Positions 23,747 through 36,920 of a DNA stretch of 64,000 bases are shown here, piece by piece. Location of the stretch: contig CAUYLG010075740.1 in the NCBI GenBank assembly GCA_963573385.1, positions 1 through 64,000 on the forward strand, read 5' to 3'. The stretch's first letter is position 1, and the number at the start of each line of letters is the position of its first letter. The position numbers were made by a program, and so were the translations under genes. Below the pieces are notes generated by a model that did not search any database, was not told the DNA's origin, and worked only from the letters and a program-made list of their open reading frames with translations. The stretch comes from Cacajao melanocephalus. Its lineage: Eukaryota > Chordata > Mammalia > Primates > Pitheciidae.

Positions 23747-24655
23747 GGGGTGGCCTGAGCCTGTGAAAGTAATGCTTGAACAAATCAGAGATTTCATAAT
23801 ATTTTTATTTCTCTGGGAACACATTTCCCTTATAATATATAAGTCATCGCTTTGCTGGGTTTTGTTTGCCTTTCAGACATTTGAATTTCAAGCACATTTT
23901 TAAGGAATAATTTGCTTATTTGCTTAAAGGACTTTATGGATGACTCCATAAAGAATGTTACTAGCCATCGATCTATCATCAATGTTCTTCTAAAAACTTC
24001 TCTGGGAATCACATTTAGAGAAATCTGAATCACAGCAAAGAAGCATTGGAGAGCATATTACTAAGAAAGACGGTGGTTATTCCACTAATAAAAACTCCTT
24101 TCTTAAAGAAAACTATATTCTACCTAACTCATCTTATTTGTAAATGCAAATTTCTTTTATAGAGTGGGCCATCTTAAGATGAGAATGTCACAGATGCTGG
24201 GCTGGTACCAAAAAGAAAACTATACCAAATTCCTATCAGTATTCTTTCTCATGGTCCCTCAAGAAGTAGTGTGGATGATTTTGACTTGACTAGCAACACA
24301 GAGGTAGAAAACATGCCCAAGACCAGAGCTGAACCTTCATTCACATGGGACAGGAGAAGGTACAAGTATTGAACACATGTACTAAGACCTGCCAACAATT
24401 TTCACTAACAGGTTTATGAAAGCATAGGATTTCATCCTGGACTGGGTAAAGAGAAAAAGGCCAAGCCAAATGTTTTTTTCTCTGATGTAAATCTGTGGCT
24501 TCTAGGAATTCCAACAGGAGCCACCCCTATGACTCCAAGGTTGAAATTCACAACTCTGGGGATTTCTGTTCAAGCAAAGCCAGTTGAGAGTGGGTGTTTT
24601 CTTCGGGGGCAGGTTCCATGTCCTGAAATTGTTAGAGATATGAAAGTAAAGACCC
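23747..24655. other. Unassigned DNA
   Basis: Nothing recognised. Confidence 0.4.
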
Positions 24656-25164
24656 TGTCAAAAGACAAAATTAAAACACAATTTAGTTTGAAAGATCTCA
24701 ATTGGTTTTACTGTGATTCTAGAATCAGGCAATAGTTCATTCCATAACATAGGATAAGTGTCCCGATAAGTGGAGCAGAGGTTGGCTTTACAGGCAGAAA
24801 AAGAACTGAGGGAAGCAGAAACAAAACAAAAAAAAAGGATTGGTCATTTCAAAGTGACTTTCCTTATACAATGGAGACAGAGAGGCAGAATAATAGAAAA
24901 ATAACTGGCTGGTCAACATCAGGTCACTTCAAGTTAAAGATGGTAACACGGAACTTCACATGACAACTAAAAGGCTCAAACTGGCCTGTTTGGGAAATTG
25001 GCTCTTATCTCTCTCTCTTCTGATTTCTTGGAAATTTAGATAACAACTTAGTTTCAGCTTGGTGACATGAAACTTTAGCATGGGTGACTCTATTTTGATT
25101 TTTAGTCTGGCCTGTTGGGGCCTAGTGCAGGAGTCTAGTCCAAAGTAACGGCCTCCTAAGAACA
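24656..25164 (-). mobile_element. Old LTR (ERV class; family not resolved)
   Basis: The plus strand reads TGTCAAAAGACAAAATTAAA ... CAATTGGTTTTACTGTGATT ... CAACATCAGGTCACTTC ... GTCTGGCCTGTTGGGGCC ... CTAAGAACA, bounded by TG and CA. This matches an LTR consensus I recall in antisense, possibly MER21-like. No internal region adjoins. Confidence 0.6.
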
Positions 25165-25233
25165 ACCACAGACATATCTTAATATCCTACAGAATAAGAA
25201 CAACCACATACATATCTTAATATCCCACAGAAT
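25158..25233 (+). repeat. 38-bp tandem duplication
   Basis: Two head-to-tail 38-bp copies (25158-25195 and 25196-25233) of a unit starting AAGAACAACCACA and ending CACAGAAT or TACAGAAT. They differ at two positions. The first copy begins inside the end of the LTR. Confidence 0.95.
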
Positions 25234-27970
25234 ACTGGGGACGCTGAGACTCAAGGAGGCAACTCAAGCTTCCCAATAGAAGCTCCATCCCATTTTAGCA
25301 TTTGAAATAGTGTCTAGAGACTTCTGCACACACACACCCCGCACTCCCCCACATACACACATACACCTCTCGTTACTTAAACATCCCAGGAGTACAGAAG
25401 ATTCAGGAATTTCCCTCAGGAATGAAGATTCTAGTCTCCCTCTTCCCTAGACTGTAGGCTGAAAGACAATTCCTGGTTCCATTCCCAAATGTCAACCTCT
25501 TATGTCTCCCTGCAGGTTGTTGGTTTCACTCTAGTTAAGTAAACAAATAGGACACTTAATTACATGGCCCATTCAGTTTGACATCGCTGTTTCAAATTGG
25601 CCTGCCTTAAGATCCAAGTCAGCTGACTGGGACCTGAAACATGCTCCCCTACGGGGCCTCTCCTTCTATGCCTGAACTTGAGAAACCAGATCAACTGTCT
25701 GAGTACTAAGGTTTTCTTCTTCTCTGGAAAATGCAGAGAATCAGAGAACTGGAGGTACCATTCCCCGGACCCAGTGCAGGACTGTGACTGTCAGGGATAG
25801 AGTGAACTCACAATGTCTGAACTGGGATTCATAGCCACTAACCCACGGTGGGGAAGCATAGTCCAAATTCAACAGCTACAATTTATGGAAAGAAAGGGCC
25901 CCTGGGAGGGTGGATGAGAACTGAGGCATCTAGGAATCTGAGCAGTGTTTGAACTTTTCCCTTTAACGAGGATCTGTTTTTCTGAAAACCTAACTCCCTC
26001 AAATTAGTTGGGTCATTGTTCCTTGGGAGTTTTATTTCTTTATGGGGAGAATTTCCAACATGCAGCGTTACTTCTTTTCATCCTTAATTGTGATGCCTCC
26101 TGCTAATTGAAAGCCAGGCCTTGTGGTTTTCAGAACACTGACTTGTGACGGTAAAACCTTTACCCATTGTTCAACAAAGATGTAAAATAATTAATTGGCT
26201 ATTTGGCAGATAGGTTCAGCATTTTCAGGATCTGTTTTATAAGAAATTTTATTGATGAAAATGTGTCTAAAGCTTTAGCAATGCGCTTGGCTTCAGCATT
26301 TGGCAGCAAGGAGACAAACTCTTAGAGCCAAAAGCCTCCCCAGGGCATGAGGCAAAGCACAACTTTGCATCTATATTCCTGCTGTAGGTCATTAGGGGTC
26401 TCCTTTTACAGACAATTGGCAAAAGGTTTCAGTGGCTGTTTTATGATCCGTTTTGATTTTGTATATGAGCAAATCTCACATTTCTGCTGTGAGACATGCC
26501 CATGTTTTACCGCATTGCCCTTAAACGATTTTTCAAGAAGTTGCATTAACTCTTAAAATTGACAAGAATAAATGGAGGCACCATAAATTTTTAAAGTTGA
26601 AGTCATAGGCATTGCATGCTAACTCACTTATTGTTGGACTGTAGGGAATGAGGTTGTCTGAGGTATGTTTTGTTAGACAGAGAAAAAAAATAAATGCTTG
26701 AATTCATCATCACCAGATATACTTGGTTGTCACTGAAGCCATGAATTTTAGGAAATTAAACTAGGTCTATGTGACACCAAACAACCGGTCCAATCCAGCA
26801 AACCTCTCAGAAGAAAATGCCTGTAACGGATTGTTGAGTCACAGGTAGACCTGGCATTAAAGTTGACATTGGGCGAACCAGCACCAACTGGCTTCTTCAT
26901 CGTAAACTTCTCTGAACCGCATATAAAGCCGACTCACAGAGACACCATGAAAGTGCATGTTGACCAAGTTTGCATATTCAATACATACTCCATTCTGTTT
27001 CAAACGAAACATCAAGGAAGGCAAAAATGATAAGAGAGTGCTTCCTCTTTGAATGTGGGGCATTTGCTGTAACCATGCGAGTTTACAATAGATGCGTCCA
27101 GATTAAAATGTCTATTTCCACGTTCAAATGTACTTTCCAAAATTAGCCTGTTCAGGGGGAAAATGCTGCTGAAAAAGGAGCAGCCTATTCAAACAGTGCA
27201 AATAAGGAGGTTACGTATCTGTGAGTCTAATTTCCATTATAGTGTAACTAGCATCAGAAGAACAACTAAAAACATTGACAATCAAGCATATTATTGATAC
27301 CTGTCTCTTGCTAACACAGCAGAGTACTGGACACATTTCTATATAATTCCTTCTTTTTGAGAATTCATGACTTGGTTTTAAGAAGTTACCCTAAGATCAA
27401 AGTTGATATATGAAGTATCAGGCCAGAAAAATGATGACTATTTAAAAAAATCTCAGGAAAGTAAAAACCAGTAGAGGAAAGTACTGGTATCTTCTGTGCC
27501 TTACATTCATATACCACCTCTTATGTATTATTGAAGGTAACATCAAAAGTAAGGGCCTCAGCTCCCTCTGTTCTTACTACTCAAATGTTATAATCCTTTG
27601 ACTATTCTCATACCTAGGAGATGTTCCTGGATCTTACTGTCTTCTACATTGTGAAATACAAAATTGTTTGTGTACTTTTTACTCCATTTATCAGGAATTT
27701 TATGAGCTTAAGAAAATCCTCCATTGAGGATGAATCAGATATACTTTGTTTTTTAAGTTAATGCTGTGAAACAGGAAAATGGTGGTAGCAGGGGGAAATC
27801 TATCAAAATATGAATGACTTCCCAGTCCCAATCCAACAATTTTCATGTGTGTAACCAAATCTAAACATCAGACAAAGGATAAAGAAATACAATACACTAG
27901 ACAATAAAGAAATTGTTTTTAGGGTAGAATGGAATATCTTTTTTGGTGGCAAAAACAAAGGCTTTTCTCT
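25234..27970. other. Long unique stretch with CpG-retaining segment
   Basis: No interspersed repeat recognised over 2.7 kb, apart from CA-rich DNA at 25326-25372. Positions 26820-27240 contain about ten CpGs. Candidate conserved non-coding DNA; no exon supported. Confidence 0.4.
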
Positions 27971-28048
27971 GAAAGAGAAAGGAAAGAAAGAGAAAAAGAA
28001 GGAAAGAGAGAAAAAAGAAAGAATAGAGAGAAAAAAAGAGAGAGAGAA
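27971..28048 (+). repeat. Polypurine (GAAA/GA) tract
   Basis: Positions 27971-28023 are 53 purines without a break. After one T the tract continues to 28048. Confidence 0.97.
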
Positions 28049-28064
28049 TGAACCTGTAATAAGT

Positions 28065-28514
28065 TGTCTTAGCCAGTGTTCTCTAGATAATTAAAACCAA
28101 TAAGATAGGTAGATAGACAGATGAATCACTTGATACAGATGTATAGATATATAGCTATATCTTTCTCTCTTCTTCTATATATAGAGAGAGGGAAAGAGAG
28201 AGATACAGAGATTTATTTTAAGGAATTGGTTCACACAAGCTGGGGGGCAATTCTTTCTGAAATTTGTAGGGCAGGCCGGCAGATGAAAAGTCAGGGAGGG
28301 TTTCAGGAAACCTCAATTTTTGCTCTTATGACCTTCGTCTGATTGAATGAGGCCAACACACATTATAATGGGTAATCTCTTGTACTTAAGGTCAACTGAT
28401 TGTAAATGTGAATCACATCTACAAAATACCTTCACCGCAACATCTGGACTAGTGTTTGACCAAACAACTGGGCACCACAGCCTGGCCCAGTTTGCACTTA
28501 AAATCAACCATCAT
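28065..28514 (-). mobile_element. MLT2: MLT2-type ERVL solo LTR
   Basis: The plus strand reads TGTCTTAGCCAGTGTTCTCT, a GATA/GAGA-rich part (28105-28210), TTTATTTTAAGGAATTGG, TGATTGAATGAGGCC, and AATCAACCATCATG at the end. This is the antisense MLT2 LTR in full order. Confidence 0.88.
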
Positions 28515-29848
28515 GTGAGTATTGTGCAGGCTGCATAAACGACGCAGAAGATGGGGAAATAATATAAAAGGAGTACAAGAAATCTCCTCCCTTCTTCCAC
28601 AATTAAAAAGTGACAAGACTCAGGGACACCGGTCAACTACGGGATAAACTTTATAGTCACCCTTGCTCAGGACATGGAAGGAAACAGATTTGAGGTAAAA
28701 TTAAGGTTTTCCTCCAGGAAATCCTCAGCCAAGATCTTTGGGTTCAGGCAGTCACTCTTCTTATTTTCATCAATCTCAAAGAAAGATGGTCTTTCTTGTT
28801 GTTGTGTCTCTGAGAGAACTCTCCGGGGTGTATTGAGGGCCTCTGACCAATGCTTCCCTTGCTTCATCTGAGAGACCGGAAAACGGCAGAGTTGTGGCTG
28901 CGCCCAGACCCACATGCATTAATCATTTTAGTGAAGCAAAGCCAGGCATCTTGGTCAAATCAATGATCAATCAACTTCAAAATATCAGAACAAGGTGTTG
29001 GATGGAGTTAATCATATTTTGGTGAGTCAACTACTTGACTTCTTCATTCAGGAAAAAAGTTTGAAATGTGCTCAGTTTTAGTCATGGGCTGTTTAGAGTG
29101 TTTTCCTTTTAAACTGCTCCTCGGAGGGGACACCCTGTTTCCAAAAGTGTAGGAGACATGAGCAAAGAGACACCAGCCCATGAATAAATAGTTGCACTGA
29201 TTTTTCTGAGTAAAATATTATAAATTCAAATAACATCTTCAGAACATTCAAAGCACAGGAAGTGCATCATAAACAGAAACTGCAGTCCTGAGTTTTGAAA
29301 AAATGTTTTAAAAAAACTTCATGAGTTACTGGGAAGGTAAACTTGAAAAATCTGAGTTAATATTGTTTTTAAAAGAAATATTATTTATGACTTTCAAGTT
29401 CTTTCAAGTATAATGACTTCAAAGTATTGCTTAATCCAGTTCTTTTGTGAATGTGTTATTTTTTAAAAGTACATGAGAATAAAGTGAAATCATGTGTATG
29501 GTGAGGAAAGCTACTGTGGCAAAGCGATGTGCAGTCATTTAATTACTTCATGTTTTGTTGCTGTTTGTTGCTCATTAGCAAAAGAATGACTAGGAAATTT
29601 TCTACTAAAGTATATATTAACATCTAAACATGGATGTTTGTTGTATTATTCTCTCCCCTTTGTGCATGTTAGACTATACTTCATCATTTAAAATTAAATT
29701 ACAATTTTAAATTAATTTTCTCATGAGCAAAAAAGCTTGGTGTGCCTGAGCTCTAGGATTTTATTGCCCACGGTGCACTTGCCAGACTTGTTTCCTGGGG
29801 ACAGAGCCCATCCTGTAAACATCCCCTTTACCATCAGCAAGCACATAG
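28515..29848. other. Unassigned unique DNA
   Basis: No repeat recognised. Homeobox-type TAAT/ATTA words occur (for example near 28918 and 29540), which is expected in AT-rich DNA. Confidence 0.4.
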
Positions 29849-29928
29849 ACACACACACATACACACACGCGTGTGCGTGCACACACACACTGCCCCCCCA
29901 CACACACACACACAAACACACACACACA
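29849..29928 (+). repeat. CA-rich repeat with 42-bp alternating purine-pyrimidine tract
   Basis: 29849-29890 alternates purine and pyrimidine without error and has a CGCGTGTGCGTGCAC core. A CCCCCCC run (29893-29899) and more CA units follow. Confidence 0.95.
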
Positions 29929-30519
29929 GAGGACCTGGCAAAGGGGAGATATTGGAGCTGTGCTCAGGCAAGCAGCCATGCCCTACAGGGGGCTTTCCTA
30001 AGAGGTGAAGACATTTCAGAAAGTTGGGAGAAGTGTGGGGCATTTTCTTATTACAGAATTTAAGACTTCACTTGCACCCAGGGACCCAGTCCTAGCAGAA
30101 CCTCAGATGACAATAGTTCCATGGATCCTGTGGGTCTGAAAATGAGCCATTTCTGTACCCCAAGAGCTATAAGCACCTCCTCACCAAGCCCCAAGAGCAA
30201 GCTCTAATCTAAGCCCACCAGGCCTGACCAAATTTAGGGGACCAGCACACCAAAGAATTTTGTGGCAGAAGGACCAACAAGTCAGTCTATTAAAACATGG
30301 ATGGCCTAGACTATATAAACCTCACGTTCTGCTACAATCCAAAGGAGAGAGAGGAATCCAGAAATATTCTAAAGGCTATTGTTAGACTTCCTAGAACGTT
30401 GGCAAATGACAGCCACCTTTGAAGGATTTATTTTAATTTAGAAAAAAAAATCAATGTTTGACATCTTAAATATTATGTGTCATTTCATGTGTGTTACACC
30501 TTCAATGTACTTTAATGTG
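29929..30519. other. Unassigned DNA
   Basis: Nothing recognised. Confidence 0.4.
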
Positions 30520-31560
30520 TTTGCAAACAGTTGCTTTCTTCCACAATAATCTGGTTGCTAAGACAACAGTTTTTCCCTCTACTATTAACCTCCCAACAGA
30601 GTTTATTGAGATTTCACCAGTTTTTCCACTCATGTCATTTTTTCTTTAACAGGATCCAACAGAAGGTCCAGAACTGCAATTAGTTGTCAAGTCTCCTCAG
30701 TTTCCTCCCATCTGTGACTCTTCTTTAGTCTTCCTTTATCTTTGAGGAGATTTATACTCTTTGAAAAGTATTGATCAGTTGTTTTTCAGAATGCCACTCA
30801 ATTTGTTTGTGTGATATTTTCTCATGATTAAATTAAAATTATGTCTTTTAACAAAAATACCACACAGGTGATGTTTTGTGCTTCCCAGTGAATCATTTTG
30901 GAATATACCAGGTTTAAATATCTTATTACTGGTCATGTTAAGTTTAGTCATTTGGTTGATGTGGTATCTGCCAAGTCTTCAGACTATAAAGTCACTATTT
31001 TTCTCCCCTTTTGTAATTAACAAATATATTGGGGAAGATAGTTTGACCCCATACAAATAATCTGTTCCTCCCTATACATTTACCCATTAATTTAAGGATC
31101 TAAAGATGGTACTTGCCTGCAACAATTATTACTGTGATATTTACCCAGTGTCTATGTCCTTCATTTCTTCTATGTTTACTAATTAGAATTCTTCTGTAAG
31201 GAAGAGCTGTGTCCTCGCCTCATGTATTTATTTATTCAGTTAATTCATATCAGCATGGATTTTTTTGGTATGGGTATCTTTTCCTATTCTTTGGATGACA
31301 ATTCAACACTATTTATTTATTTTACTGCTTGCATTAGTCTGGCTTTTGCCATTTGAATTTTTGATTGACCCCTGTGTCCTTTCAATTAATCTCATTCTCT
31401 GTAAAGCACATCCTTGCATTCAGGTTCTGTGATATGTTCCAATTGATTATTTTCTTGTCCCATTCCCAGAATCAACCACTTCTCCAAGAAGCCCTGGTTT
31501 CTCTTATTGAAGAATGATATTTAGCAACTAAAAGGTGGGCATAGACAATGCTTTTTTAAT
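30520..31560 (-). mobile_element. L1: Old L1 (L1M) 3' UTR, copy 1
   Basis: An antisense long L1M 3' UTR: TTTCACCAGTTTTTCCACTC, TAGTTGTCAAGTCTCCTCAG, GTGTGATATTTTCTCATGAT, AGGAAGAGCTGTGTCCTCGC, CTCCAAGAAGCCCTGGTTTC. No coding part is left. Confidence 0.8.
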
Positions 31561-31674
31561 AGAAAGTTGAGAAATGTTCTTACTTCTCAGCCTTTAAATA
31601 TTATGATTTGCTCTACTTGAAATATTCGCTATTCTGTGAAATGCCTTTCTCTCCTCCCATTGCAACTATATTGT

Positions 31675-32455
31675 CTGTTCATTCCATCAAAACAAACTGG
31701 TTGCATTTCTGCCTTGTCTCCAACACTGAGGCAGACACTGGGTAACAAAATAGTGAAGAAGACAAATTCAACCTCCACCCTTGTGAGACTGACAGACAAC
31801 TCAAGGAACTAGATTTTAAACAAGGAATTACAATGCAGTATGAGAAGCACTGAGATGGGTATGTCAGATTCACACAGAAAGCGCACCTAACTCAGGCTTG
31901 GGTGGGGTGCAGGTGGAGGGACAAGAAAAACTTTTCGAGATAAATCCTATCTAAGCTAAAACCTGAAGTAGGATTTTGTCTCAAAAAGAGAGTAGTTGAG
32001 TAGAAAGTATAGAAAGAGAAAATAGTCCAGGCGTAGGTAAAAAGCTCGTGCACAACAGAACATATCTCAATCTGGTAACTGAAAGCAGCAGCACATTTTG
32101 AAAACAAGGTATTGGCAATGGAGGCGGTCAAAGCATGCAGCGAGAGGGTAAAGCAGGAGCCAGATCAGAATGGGCTTTGTTAAACAGATTTAAGAGTCTG
32201 CATTCATTCTAAGAGCCACTGAAAGGCATAGAAACCTTTTAAGCAGGAAAGTGGCATGATCAGATTTATACTGTAGACAGATCACTCAAGCTAACCTGTG
32301 AAGCGTGGATTCAAGGGGAACACAGCCAGCAACTGTTTTAGCAATTAGGTGACATGATGTAACTGAGAGGATGGAGAGAAGTGAACGGATTCTAGTAATA
32401 TTTCAGAGGTGAAGTCAGCAGGACGAGATGATTTATCAGATGGGAGAGATGAGAA
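31675..32455 (-). mobile_element. L2: L2 ORF2 end and 3' end
   Basis: The plus strand carries the antisense of the L2 tail (GAGGCAGACACTGGGTAACA). It then carries the antisense of the RT C-terminal region (CAGATCAGAATGGGCTTTGT, AAGTGGCATGATCAGATTTA). Frames are broken. Confidence 0.75.
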
Positions 32456-32519
32456 GGGGGCAGAATTCATAGGAGAGTACAGTCTAATTGTGTTGTTAAA
32501 TGACCTTCTATTTGCCTTT

Positions 32520-33443
<924 letters not shown>

Positions 33444-34127
33444 AATAGCTTTTCATTAGTTCTCTTGGGATATTGAGCTGTGAAATCAAATTATCTACAA
33501 TGATTATTTTCTACCCTTCCTGCTGCTGTTAACTTTCAGGACAAACTATAACTCATTATCATCTTATTTATGATGTTGGGTGCAGAATTGAGGTATCTTG
33601 CATGTAATTGAGATCTCAAATCCACTTATTTAAAATAGCCAAAGAAATGTTACATGGTTTTATTATTTAAATTATGTGGATAATTAATATGGTCCCCAGC
33701 AATATAGTTTCCATGTGCAGATACAGACCCCAGCTTCTCACAGAGCAAGTCCTTCAGGCACATTTTCCTTAATGCAAATGAAGAAGGCAGCTGGGAATTA
33801 TTTTCATGAAAATCTAATTTTTCGAGAGCTTTGGTGTGCATTATTTATGTTGTCCAAGCATCTGCAACAAAAATTGAAGGTCGAACTGGTCTTCTTTGGA
33901 CCCTTTCTCTTGCCAAAAACTATGTATGTTCTTAGGGTATAGAGTCCAACTTAATATCAGCCAGAATCAAATCTAATTAGAAGGATAGACTAACTGGAAA
34001 TGAAATATCAACTATTCCAGGATCAAGTATGCATATTTTAAATATCTAATATTGTAGAGTGAAGAGCCTCTTACTCCTAAGGTTAGTATAACGCTATAGC
34101 CAATGCACTTGTGCCCTTTCTGATTAG
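33444..34127. other. Unassigned DNA
   Basis: Nothing recognised. Confidence 0.4.
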
Positions 34128-34815
34128 GCAAACCAGGATTTGAATCTCAGCTCTGCTGCTCACTAGCTGTATTTTTTTAGGCAATATACTCATATTAGTT
34201 AAGATTGATTTTGATTCTGACCCAAAATATCTGTATCATAAACTAAATAACTTGATTTATCTTTCATGTAAAAGTCTGGACTTAGTTATTAAGGGAGTGG
34301 CATAAAGGCTCAGTCTCACAGTGGCCTTAGGGACAGTTTTGCCGTTCAAAGGGTGAAGTCCCCCTCCTCATGGTTCAAGACGGCATCCAGGGCCTCAGGC
34401 ATGGTATCTGCATTTCAAATAGGATAGAGAAAAAAATGAAGAGAGAGAACACAGGCAGAGTTTGACTATCTTTTAGGGATGTTTCTAAACCTGCCACTCA
34501 ACACGTTTATTTATGTCCTGTGACCACAGTACAGCCGTATGATGACACCTAATTACAAGGAAAGCTGGGAAGGGTAGTCTTTCTCCTAGGTGTTCAGCTG
34601 AAAATCAGAGATTCTATTTGGGAAGAAAGAAGTAATGGATATTAGTAGATATATGTTTGCTTTCATCACTATGTTTAACTTCTATCTGCCTCAGTTTCTT
34701 TACCTGCAACCTGAGTATAATAATAGTAATCTCACAGTATTGTAAAGATTACCTTAACCTACACAGTATTTATAAGAGGCTTAATCTAAATATCTTAAAA
34801 TAATAAGCATTCAAT
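34128..34815 (+). mobile_element. MIR: MIR split by an unidentified insertion
   Basis: The left half (34128-34198) has GATTTGAATCTCAGCTCTGC and TGCTCACTAGCTGTAT. The right half (34685-34815) has TCTGCCTCAGTTTCTTTACC and AGCATTCAATACATTTTGGC. Joined, they follow sense MIR. Confidence 0.7.
34199..34684. mobile_element. Unidentified ancient element inserted in MIR
   Basis: About 485 bp between two MIR halves, so it probably arrived by insertion. Blocks such as TGATTTTGATTCTGACCC and AAGCTGGGAAGGGTAGTC look like a known medium-reiterated mammalian repeat. I cannot name it and see no clear terminal repeats. Confidence 0.5.
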
Positions 34816-35949
34816 ACATTTTGGCTATAATGGCCCAAAATATCATCTCAATAATACATTCTTATTGGTCTCTACTACAAATATGTTTTTTATAATAGAA
34901 GCAAAATATCTGAAGAAGCACTATGAATATCAGAACTCTACAGCTAAAAGCAATGGTTTGTGTTGTCCAAACTGGCAATAACGTACAGTGAGTAAACTAA
35001 AAATCTGGGAGGGTAGAGCCTCTGCATTTGGTCACACACATTCGCCAAGTGAATGGCAAAACGAAGCTAGAACCCCATGCATCCACATTCATTTTTCAAA
35101 CCTCTTCATCCTTGACTCAGCTCCCTTTCCTTCCACTGTGGCAGATATTTGAGTACTGGCCAAAAAACTGGAACACTGAAATGTAAAACTTTCTCACTGA
35201 AGTATTAAACTCAGCGAAGGTACCAGGAAATTCTCCATGTGTAGTATACGATGTCAGGCTATTGGTTAAGATATTCTTGCTGTTCCATTTAAATCTAGGG
35301 AGGCAATTATTGAATTTTCCAGGTTTAAATTTTAAGCTTTATCTTATCTCCACAGGTTACTTGTTCAATCTTCATACTATTTCCATAAAAATAATGCAAG
35401 AAAACAACCAATGTGATGGAGTTAAATATATGCATATTTCATTTGAACATTCTATTGCAGGACAAAAGGTTAGTTTTACTGACCAAGAGAAAGAGTTTTA
35501 AATATAACCATTTTATTGAATCTAAAATATAATGACTAAGAGTTTCTATAAAAGATACATTCTTTTTATGAATCACAGGTTAAATTTTCTCCCAAAAGAG
35601 GAATGAGCTTGCTTTGCCATAGAGGCCTAAATTTGGATTAGTCTCCTGTTCTGGTCCAATGGCAACTATTTGCTAACTGGATCCCTCTAACAGAGGGGAC
35701 CAAGGGATTCTCAGTATAGCAAGATAGACTTGGTCTCTAGAGAGACTTAGGAATGATGGACAAGAGGAAGAAGGAACTGAGAAATACTGCATTCTGATGA
35801 CTGCGACCGAGCACTGACTTGCGGACCTTCTATCGGTGGAAACTGTATTCTTAGTTTCATCATCTCACTCTTTTAATCCATCTATATTTCTCCTAACAAA
35901 TTTCATTTGAGACTCACTGTTTCCTGGAAGATTTCATCATTTAATGTAA
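34816..35949. other. Unassigned DNA
   Basis: Nothing recognised. Confidence 0.4.
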
Positions 35950-36215
35950 TAATGATGGTGGTAATAGTAGCAGCAGTAGTAGCAGCTACCACTTACTGAA
36001 TGCTGTTACATTCCTGATATTCATCAAGGTACTTTTCACACATAAACTTACTCAGTTCATCTTCAGAGCAATCCCACAAGATAGGTCTGATTTTGATGCT
36101 CATTTTACAGATATGCCAATTGAGACACAGAGAGATTTGATGACTTGCCCAATGCCACACAGCAGGTTAATGGCAGACGCCAGATTTATACGTGGTTGGT
36201 TCTAGATGCCCTTAT
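35950..36215 (-). mobile_element. MIR: MIR, long copy
   Basis: Antisense MIR over nearly its full length: ACCACTTACTGAATGCTGTT, CTCATTTTACAGATATGCCA, GACTTGCCCAATGCCACACA. It begins with a short AGT/AGC-rich stretch. Confidence 0.85.
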
Positions 36216-36854
36216 TTATTACATTACATTATATTCTTATATTACTTACTTTTTTCTCTGTTGTTCTCAACAATTAAATGTACTTTCCTGAAATAATAAT
36301 TTTCACTCACTGATTATTTGCTCTAATTTTTAATACATATCTTATTTCTATTATTTATTACCGATATTGATCCAAAGGAAAAGACAACATACAGTAGCAC
36401 GTGGTATAGTACATCGTTTTGCAAATCATAAATACAAAAGTATTTGACCGCATGATGGACAAGCATCTGAAACAAAATATTTTCCATTTGAATTTTCTGC
36501 CTAACAGTCTAACAGGAAACAGGATTAAAATCTGCCTCATTCATATGAGAACATGTAGGAATTTTTTGGGGGGATTAGGGGGAGGTGACCTGAACTGCTT
36601 AGATTTATATGGCCCTAGAGCTAATTTTCATGGTTAGCAGACAAGGCTTTGGTTCTTTCTCTTCAGTTTACAGAAACCCTCAAGCAGTGAAACTCAGTTT
36701 CTACCCACAAAGTCAGTTTTTTGTTATTTTGCACCTCTGTAGATCATACTAAAGAGTTTGCTGAACCGTTTCATTCTGCTTCCTGCAATCATAAACACAG
36801 GCCTTTTGGGGAGACCTTTGATTTGAAAAAAAATCCTTTCATAAACAGGAGTAA
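36216..36854. other. Unassigned AT-rich DNA
   Basis: Nothing recognised. Confidence 0.4.
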
Positions 36855-36855
36855 A

Positions 36856-36886
<31 letters not shown>

Positions 36887-36920
36887 TACATATTATATAT
36901 ATCTATATGTATACATGCAC
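36855..36920 (+). repeat. (CA)n with TA-rich tail
   Basis: CA units to about 36893, then TATATA-rich DNA. Short frames over it on both strands are low-complexity. Confidence 0.95.

Noticed and set aside
29721..29979. Cys/Val-rich and His/Thr-rich frames on both strands
   Set aside because: Low-complexity translation of the CA/TG microsatellite.
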